Origin: Phycisphaerales bacterium
Lineage (GTDB): Bacteria; Planctomycetota; Phycisphaerae; Tepidisphaerales; Tepidisphaeraceae
Assembly (NCBI GenBank): GCA_028288905.1
Contig: JAQGHJ010000822.1
Coordinates: 1 to 9,695, forward strand
Direction of reading: 5' to 3'
Length of the DNA: 9,695 bases
Shown here: piece by piece, positions 5,390-9,695 of the stretch
How the letters are laid out: the number at the start of each line of letters is the position of its first letter
Position numbering within the stretch: position 1 is the first letter of the stretch
The notes under the pieces: model-generated
Told to the model about the DNA's origin: nothing
Seen by the model: the letters and a program-made list of their open reading frames with translations, nothing else
The model's database searches: none
Made by a program: the position numbers and the translations under genes

Positions 5390-6010
5390 ATGCTGCTCCG
5401 CCCAGCGTTCCGGTTCATCGACCACGGCCCGCTCGTCGACCGCGAGCTGGAACTGGTCCCGGCCCAGCCGCGGTGGGCGGACGACGTGCTGGCCGCCTGC
5501 CACCACCCGCTGACGGTGGCGCAGATGCCCCGCGAGGCCCGGCTGAGCCGGACGGACATCGACCAGTTCCTGGCCGAGGCCCCGTTCGGCCGGTTCCCCG
5601 GCGACCCCGTCGCCGGGAGGGTGCCGTCGTACCAGTTCTGGATGCTGCTGCGGCACTCGGCCGACAGCCGGTGGCGGCCGCCGCCGATCCGCATCGCCGG
5701 CGGCTTGTCCCTCCGCGTCGGCTCCAACCCGTCGGTCGAGCTCCACTACGGGCACGTCGGCTATCACGTGTACCCGCCCGCCCGCGGCCACCGGTACGCG
5801 TACCGGGCCGCCCGGCTCGTGCTGCCGCTGCTGCGGGCCCACGGGCTGCCGGTCGCGTGGATCACCTGCGACCCGGACAACCACCCGAGCCGTCGGACGA
5901 TCGAACGGCTCGGCGGCCGGTACGTCGAGACGGTCCCGGTCCCCGAGCACGACCCGCTATACGCACGCGGCGAGACCCACAAGTGTCGGTTCCGTCTCGA
6001 CCTCCGGTGA
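5390..6010 (+). CDS. GNAT-family N-acetyltransferase
   Basis: The 206-residue product has the GNAT acetyl-CoA fold. It probably moves an acetyl group to an amine, with unknown substrate. The core runs from about residue 80 to 205. IAGGLSLRV at 102-110 is the first conserved strand. VELHYGHVGYHVYPPARGHRYA at about 116-137 holds the strand and the R-G-H-R-Y-A pyrophosphate-binding loop (132-137, the Q/RxxGxA motif). VAWITCDPDNHPSRRTIERLG at about 155-175 is motif B, with Asn164 and Ser167. LYARGETHKCRFRLDL at 190-205 forms the closing strand. The pattern resembles the predicted acetyltransferase group COG3981. ATG 5390 is chosen, although GTG codons at 5384 and 5387 are in frame. No Shine-Dalgarno is present, and the -10 box overlaps any longer leader. 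ribBA follows after 53 nt with its own -10-like box. Confidence 0.88.
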   Translation: MLLRPAFRFIDHGPLVDRELELVPAQPRWADDVLAACHHPLTVAQMPREARLSRTDIDQFLAEAPFGRFPGDPVAGRVPSYQFWMLLRHSADSRWRPPPIRIAGGLSLRVGSNPSVELHYGHVGYHVYPPARGHRYAYRAARLVLPLLRAHGLPVAWITCDPDNHPSRRTIERLGGRYVETVPVPEHDPLYARGETHKCRFRLDLR

Positions 6011-6049
6011 CGCCGGCGGTCCAACCCGCCGCGGGCCCGCCGCCGGGTA

Positions 6050-6055
6050 TACAAT
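6050..6055 (+). promoter_or_regulatory. -10-like box just before ribBA
   Basis: TACAAT matches five of six bases of TATAAT inside an AT run (TATACAAT, 6048-6055) in GC-rich DNA. It ends 8 nt before the ribBA ATG, with no Shine-Dalgarno in between and no evident -35 box. Transcription would begin at or next to the ATG. The 53-nt gap leaves no room for an FMN riboswitch. Confidence 0.4.
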
Positions 6056-6063
6056 CCGTCACC

Positions 6064-7293
<1,230 letters not shown>

Positions 7294-7332
7294 CGCAACT
7301 AGACACGCGTCCCGACCTAGCGGTTCGTGGTT

Positions 7333-7353
7333 CGACGGCGTCTCCCGTCGTTT
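7333..7353 (+). terminator. Candidate terminator of ribBA
   Basis: CGACGG (7333-7338) pairs with CCGTCG (7345-7350) around a 6-nt loop and is followed by TTT, 40 nt after the ribBA stop. The stem is short and the T-run minimal. The larger palindrome just downstream may do part of the work. Confidence 0.4.
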
Positions 7354-7366
7354 GGCACCCTGCCAA
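7352..7366. repeat. Small inverted repeat overlapping the large palindrome
   Basis: TTGGCA-CCC-TGCCAA is a perfect 6-bp stem with a 3-nt loop. Its right arm covers the first four bases of the left arm of the 91-nt palindrome, so the two structures cannot be fully formed at the same time. Confidence 0.45.
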
Positions 7367-7453
7367 GCCGCGGGCGCAGCGAAGCGGAGCCCCGGGTGGT
7401 TCTCCGGTTCGGGGAGGAACCCGGGGCACCGCTTCGCTGCGCCCGCGGCTTGG
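7363..7453. repeat. 91-nt near-perfect palindrome
   Basis: Arms 7363-7387 and 7429-7453 are perfectly complementary over 25 bp, beginning CCAAGCCGCGGGCGCAGC on the left. After a single A-A mismatch (7388/7428) the next 9 bp also match (7389-7397 with 7419-7427), and a further 6 bp (one G-U) can form before a loop of about 7 nt. The whole can fold into one very stable hairpin. It lies between two convergent genes, so it could stop transcription from both sides. Its length and purity suggest a dispersed MITE-like or REP-type element; no transposase or target-site duplication is obvious. The sequence style is familiar from Gemmata-group genomes, as recollection only. Confidence 0.8.
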
Positions 7454-7523
7454 GTGACCACGGACGGCGTTCGGTGTGATGAACGGTCCGGGTCTCGCAA
7501 CCGCTTGATTGTGTCGGAATCAG

Positions 7524-7555
7524 GGGCGACGGTCGTGGCGGTCCCGTCGTCGCCC
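7524..7555 (-). terminator. Candidate terminator of alr
   Basis: Read on the minus strand, GGGCGACG (7555-7548) begins immediately after the alr stop codon and pairs with CGTCGCCC (7531-7524) around a 16-nt loop. There is no T-run after it, so it may be a stability hairpin rather than a full intrinsic terminator. Confidence 0.35.
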
Positions 7556-8821
7556 TCACCCGAACTCCGCCTCGTCCGACGCTTCCGCCCCCTCGTCGTC
7601 TCCCTCCGCCGCGTCGGCGCACTCGGCGTCCTCGGGGTCGACCGGCACCCGTTTCACCCGCGGGCCAATGCGGCTCAGGATCTCGTAGGGGATCGTGTTC
7701 GCCCACTCGGCCAAGCGGTACACGCTGACGGGGGAGAGGGGGTTGTCGTCCAGCAGCGTGACCTCCTCGCCGACGTGGGCGTCGGGGTGGTCGGTCAGGT
7801 CGATGGTGGTCAGGTCCATGCTCACCCGGCCGACGACGGCGGCGGGGCGGTTGTGCAGCAGTACGCTCGCCCCGTTCGAGAAGCTCCGCGGGTACCCGTC
7901 GGCGTACCCGACCGGCAGCAGCCCGACGCGGGTGGACCGCCCGGCGGCCCAGGTCCGGCCGTACCCGACCGTCCCGCCGGCCGGCACCGTCTGGATCCCG
8001 ATCAGCGGGGCCACCCACTTGAGCGCCGGGCGGAGCGGCCGGCTCGTGCTCGGCCGGCCGGACGGGTCGATGCCGAGCAGGCTCAACCCGGGCCGCACCA
8101 TGTCGAACTGGACGCCCTGGTGCAGGAACAGACCGGCCGAAGCGGCCGCGTGGCGGGTGATGCGGTTCCCGCGGGCGCTGGCGACGGCGTCCGTCGCGGC
8201 CCGGAACCGTGCCGCCTGCTCGGCCATGAACGGGCTGTCGGGCAGGTCGGCCGACGCGAAGTGCGTCCACAGCCCCCACAGCCGCAGGGACGGGCGGGCG
8301 TCGATCCGGGCTAGCAGGTCTGCCAGTTCGGCCGGCGACGCGCCGCCGCGGGCCAAGCCGGTGTCGACCAGCACCTGCACGTTCGCCCGCCGGCCGGTGC
8401 CCTGGGCGATCCGGGCGACGTCGTCCGCGGCCGCCTGAGAACAGACGGTCAGCACCCACCCGTGCCGGACGGCCTCCTCGATCCGCAGCCGCTGGCGGCC
8501 GATGAACGCGTTCTCCAGCGGCCGGACGATCAGGACCGGAACCGGCAGGTCCGGCAGCCCCAACGCCTCGTCGACGCTCGCGACCGCCACCGCGTCGGCC
8601 GGGGGGTCTCCGCCGTCCCCGACGCAGAAGTTGCACAGCGTGTCGGCCGCGGCGGCCGCCCCGTGCCCGTACGCGTCCGCCTTCAGCATCGCGCACAGCC
8701 GGACCCCGGGGGCCAGGTGCCGCCGCACGACGCCGGCGTTGTGCAGCATCGCCCGGCGGGAGACCAGCACCCGCGGCTCGCCCAGGGTGTGTTTGACGTC
8801 GACGGTGAATCTGGCGTCCAT
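7556..8821 (-). CDS. alr: Alanine racemase
   Basis: Alr is a PLP enzyme that interconverts L- and D-alanine, supplying D-alanine for peptidoglycan. The 421 residues form the usual TIM barrel followed by a beta domain. AMLKADAYGHG at 44-54 carries the PLP-binding Lys47. LVDTGLARGG at 151-160 contains Arg158. LWGLWTHFASAD at 181-192 contains His187. MVRPGLSLLGI at 241-251 contains Arg243, which contacts the PLP ring. VGYGRTW at 285-291 contains the second catalytic base Tyr287. GRVSMDLTTIDLTD at 331-344 and YEILSRIGPRVKRV at 379-392 complete the family pattern. Two oddities appear. The position of the carbamylated lysine (Lys129 of the Geobacillus enzyme) is Leu151. A tail of about 27 residues rich in Asp, Glu and Ala (395-421) extends beyond the family's end. 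ATG 8821 is chosen because the conserved N terminus follows. The frame stays open to 9025, but that part is low-complexity and covers GC-rich hairpins. Confidence 0.93.
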   Translation of the reverse strand: MDARFTVDVKHTLGEPRVLVSRRAMLHNAGVVRRHLAPGVRLCAMLKADAYGHGAAAAADTLCNFCVGDGGDPPADAVAVASVDEALGLPDLPVPVLIVRPLENAFIGRQRLRIEEAVRHGWVLTVCSQAAADDVARIAQGTGRRANVQVLVDTGLARGGASPAELADLLARIDARPSLRLWGLWTHFASADLPDSPFMAEQAARFRAATDAVASARGNRITRHAAASAGLFLHQGVQFDMVRPGLSLLGIDPSGRPSTSRPLRPALKWVAPLIGIQTVPAGGTVGYGRTWAAGRSTRVGLLPVGYADGYPRSFSNGASVLLHNRPAAVVGRVSMDLTTIDLTDHPDAHVGEEVTLLDDNPLSPVSVYRLAEWANTIPYEILSRIGPRVKRVPVDPEDAECADAAEGDDEGAEASDEAEFG

Positions 8822-9043
8822 GCGGGCTCGGCTCGTACGACGGTTCGACCAGCGCCCCCGCCGCGAGGGCGGGCCGCGGCGTCCGTGCCGCGGCGGGCGA
8901 GGTCTCAACCCTACCTTATCGGTCGCACCGGCGTCGCGGGTCCAGCGTGTACCGCCGACGTCGTCGGCGGCCGCGGCGGGACGAACCGGACGCCCGGCAT
9001 TACGATGATCCCCGCCGCCCGTCACGAACAGGGGATTGCCCGC
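8822..9043. other. Divergent intergenic region with GC-rich hairpins
   Basis: This gap separates alr (minus) from the membrane protein gene (plus). It contains CCCGCC-GCGAG-GGCGGG at 8857-8873 and GCCGCGGC-GTCCGT-GCCGCGGC at 8873-8894, adjoining stems that would fold in the alr leader if transcription starts to the right of them. Promoters are unclear: an AT-richer stretch at about 8908-8920 is a possible location for alr, and TACGAT at 9001-9006 for the rightward gene. Confidence 0.55.
9001..9006 (+). promoter_or_regulatory. -10-like box of the right-edge gene
   Basis: TACGAT matches four of six bases of TATAAT and is identical to the -10 box at 3609-3614. It ends 37 nt before ATG 9044, leaving room for a leader containing the Shine-Dalgarno. 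No TTGACA-like -35 box lies at the right distance, so the call is weak. Confidence 0.3.
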
Positions 9044-9695
9044 ATGCCCGTCTTCTCGCCCGACCCCAATCCGGTGCCGTACCGCCAGCCGATCAGTTAC
9101 GGGGTCGGCGCGGCGCCCGGTCTTCCGCCCACCGTTTCCGTCGTCGGCCGCCGGCCGGGGCTCGTGACGGCGATCGGTGTGGTCAGCATCGTGGTCGCCG
9201 GGCTGTCGCTGGCGGCCGGGGCGGTGTCGGGGCTGGCGGCGCTCTCGGTGTGCAAGATCGCGCGGGTCTCCGCCGGCCTGTCGTCGGCGGGGCGGAGTGG
9301 CCCGGCCGGCGGGACGCCGCTGGTGGCGCTGCCGTCGCCGGACGAGTTAGGGGCGGACGTGTCCGCCGCCCGCCGGGCCCGGGCCGACCGGCGGGCGGGC
9401 ATGATGGACCTGATCGCTTCGATCCGCCCGCTGTCGCCGGCCGTCCGCCGACAGCTCGACGGCATGCTCGCCCGGCACGGGGAGCAGGTGCTGCCCCGCC
9501 GACTGCTGGCCGCCGACGAGGTGTCGACGGCCGACCTGCGGGAGGAGATCGAGGCGGTCGGCCGGCCGCCCGGGGCGGGCCCGGACGAGGAGGAGTCGCT
9601 GTCGATCACGTTCCGGTCGACCGGGCGGTTGGACCTGACGCCGGACCGCGCCCTGTTCGTGCCGACGGGCGGGGCCGGCCGCCGGCTCGCGACGC
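9044..9695 (+). CDS. Membrane-anchored protein of unknown function, 3' end cut by the window
   Basis: An open frame of 217 codons runs off the right edge without a stop, so the C terminus is missing. ATG 9044 has AGGGGA at 9030-9035 with an 8-nt gap, a fair ribosome-binding site. The protein begins with a Pro-rich segment of about 35 residues (MPVFSPDPNPVPYRQP). One hydrophobic span of about 27 residues follows (LVTAIGVVSIVVAGLSLAAG and on), then a linker. From about 105 on comes a charged helical region (AARRARADRRAGMMDLIAS, LSPAVRRQLDGMLARHGEQV, DLREEIEAV). It ends with a more hydrophobic segment (LSITFRSTGRLDLTPDRALF). I do not recognise a catalytic motif. Codon use is the same as its neighbours. 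It is divergent from alr, and nothing links it to alr in function. Confidence 0.72.
   Translation, partial: MPVFSPDPNPVPYRQPISYGVGAAPGLPPTVSVVGRRPGLVTAIGVVSIVVAGLSLAAGAVSGLAALSVCKIARVSAGLSSAGRSGPAGGTPLVALPSPDELGADVSAARRARADRRAGMMDLIASIRPLSPAVRRQLDGMLARHGEQVLPRRLLAADEVSTADLREEIEAVGRPPGAGPDEEESLSITFRSTGRLDLTPDRALFVPTGGAGRRLAT

Larger units (their letters stand above)
7294..7555. other. Convergent intergenic region between ribBA and alr
   Basis: No credible gene is present. The gap is filled by hairpins: a small one after ribBA, a 91-nt palindrome in the middle and a hairpin next to the alr stop codon. Open frames crossing the palindrome give similar Arg/Pro-rich peptides on both strands, as expected for a palindrome rather than a gene. 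Confidence 0.7.

Noticed and set aside
6011..6063. FMN riboswitch upstream of ribBA
   Set aside because: The spacer is only 53 nt, and the conserved RFN-element sequences are not there.
7317..7555. Peptide-coding frames through the 91-nt palindrome, similar on both strands
   Set aside because: The likeness of the two translations is a result of the palindrome; there is no start signal or domain.
8822..9025. Extension of alanine racemase to an upstream start at 9025
   Set aside because: The extra 68 residues are Arg/Gly/Pro-rich, cover GC-rich hairpins, and precede the point where the family normally begins.

Overview
The window looks like chromosomal DNA from a high-GC bacterium, most likely a planctomycete of the Gemmataceae type. 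The grounds are very high GC with strong G/C at third codon positions, short palindromic repeats in the gaps between genes, a futalosine-type menaquinone gene (mqnA), and lipoprotein and small-membrane-protein sequences that resemble planctomycete hypotheticals. That assignment is an inference; no rRNA or marker phylogeny was possible. There are no tRNA or rRNA genes, no transposase and no CRISPR array. Content is mainly housekeeping metabolism plus a few uncharacterised envelope-type genes.

Layout. 52-1584 (+) is pyruvate kinase. It is followed, in the same direction, by a lipoprotein of unknown function (1584-2378) whose 5' part contains a strong hairpin (1612-1647). A convergent gap (2379-2638) holds two inverted copies of a short repeat, forming a REPIN-like element. 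mqnA (chorismate dehydratase) lies on the minus strand at 2639-3454, and its last codons form a perfect 18-bp palindrome. A gap of about 500 bp (3455-3962) has an AT-rich palindrome near mqnA and a consensus-like sigma70 promoter (3587-3614) pointing right, which would give a leader of about 340 nt. This promoter should drive a two-gene unit: a membrane-anchored coiled-coil protein (TTG start, 3963-4829) and a 52-residue single-span membrane protein (4897-5055). A very strong hairpin terminator (5076-5120) closes the unit.

After a gap of about 270 bp come a GNAT acetyltransferase (5390-6010) and ribBA (6064-7293), both on the plus strand with AT-rich -10-like boxes only about 9-11 nt before their start codons. 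A convergent gap (7294-7555) contains a 91-nt near-perfect palindrome. Alanine racemase (alr) runs on the minus strand (8821-7556). A divergent gap precedes a membrane-anchored protein that runs off the right edge (9044-9695).

How the genes fit together. pyk (glycolysis), mqnA (menaquinone), ribBA (riboflavin) and alr (D-alanine for peptidoglycan) are independent core functions rather than one pathway. Each sits with its own gap, and each convergent gap carries palindromic repeats. The least understood part, and the best candidate for something undescribed, is the 3587-5120 unit: own promoter, long leader, coiled-coil membrane protein, tiny membrane protein, terminator. Nothing in the window indicates a defence system, secondary-metabolite cluster or mobile element beyond the repeats.
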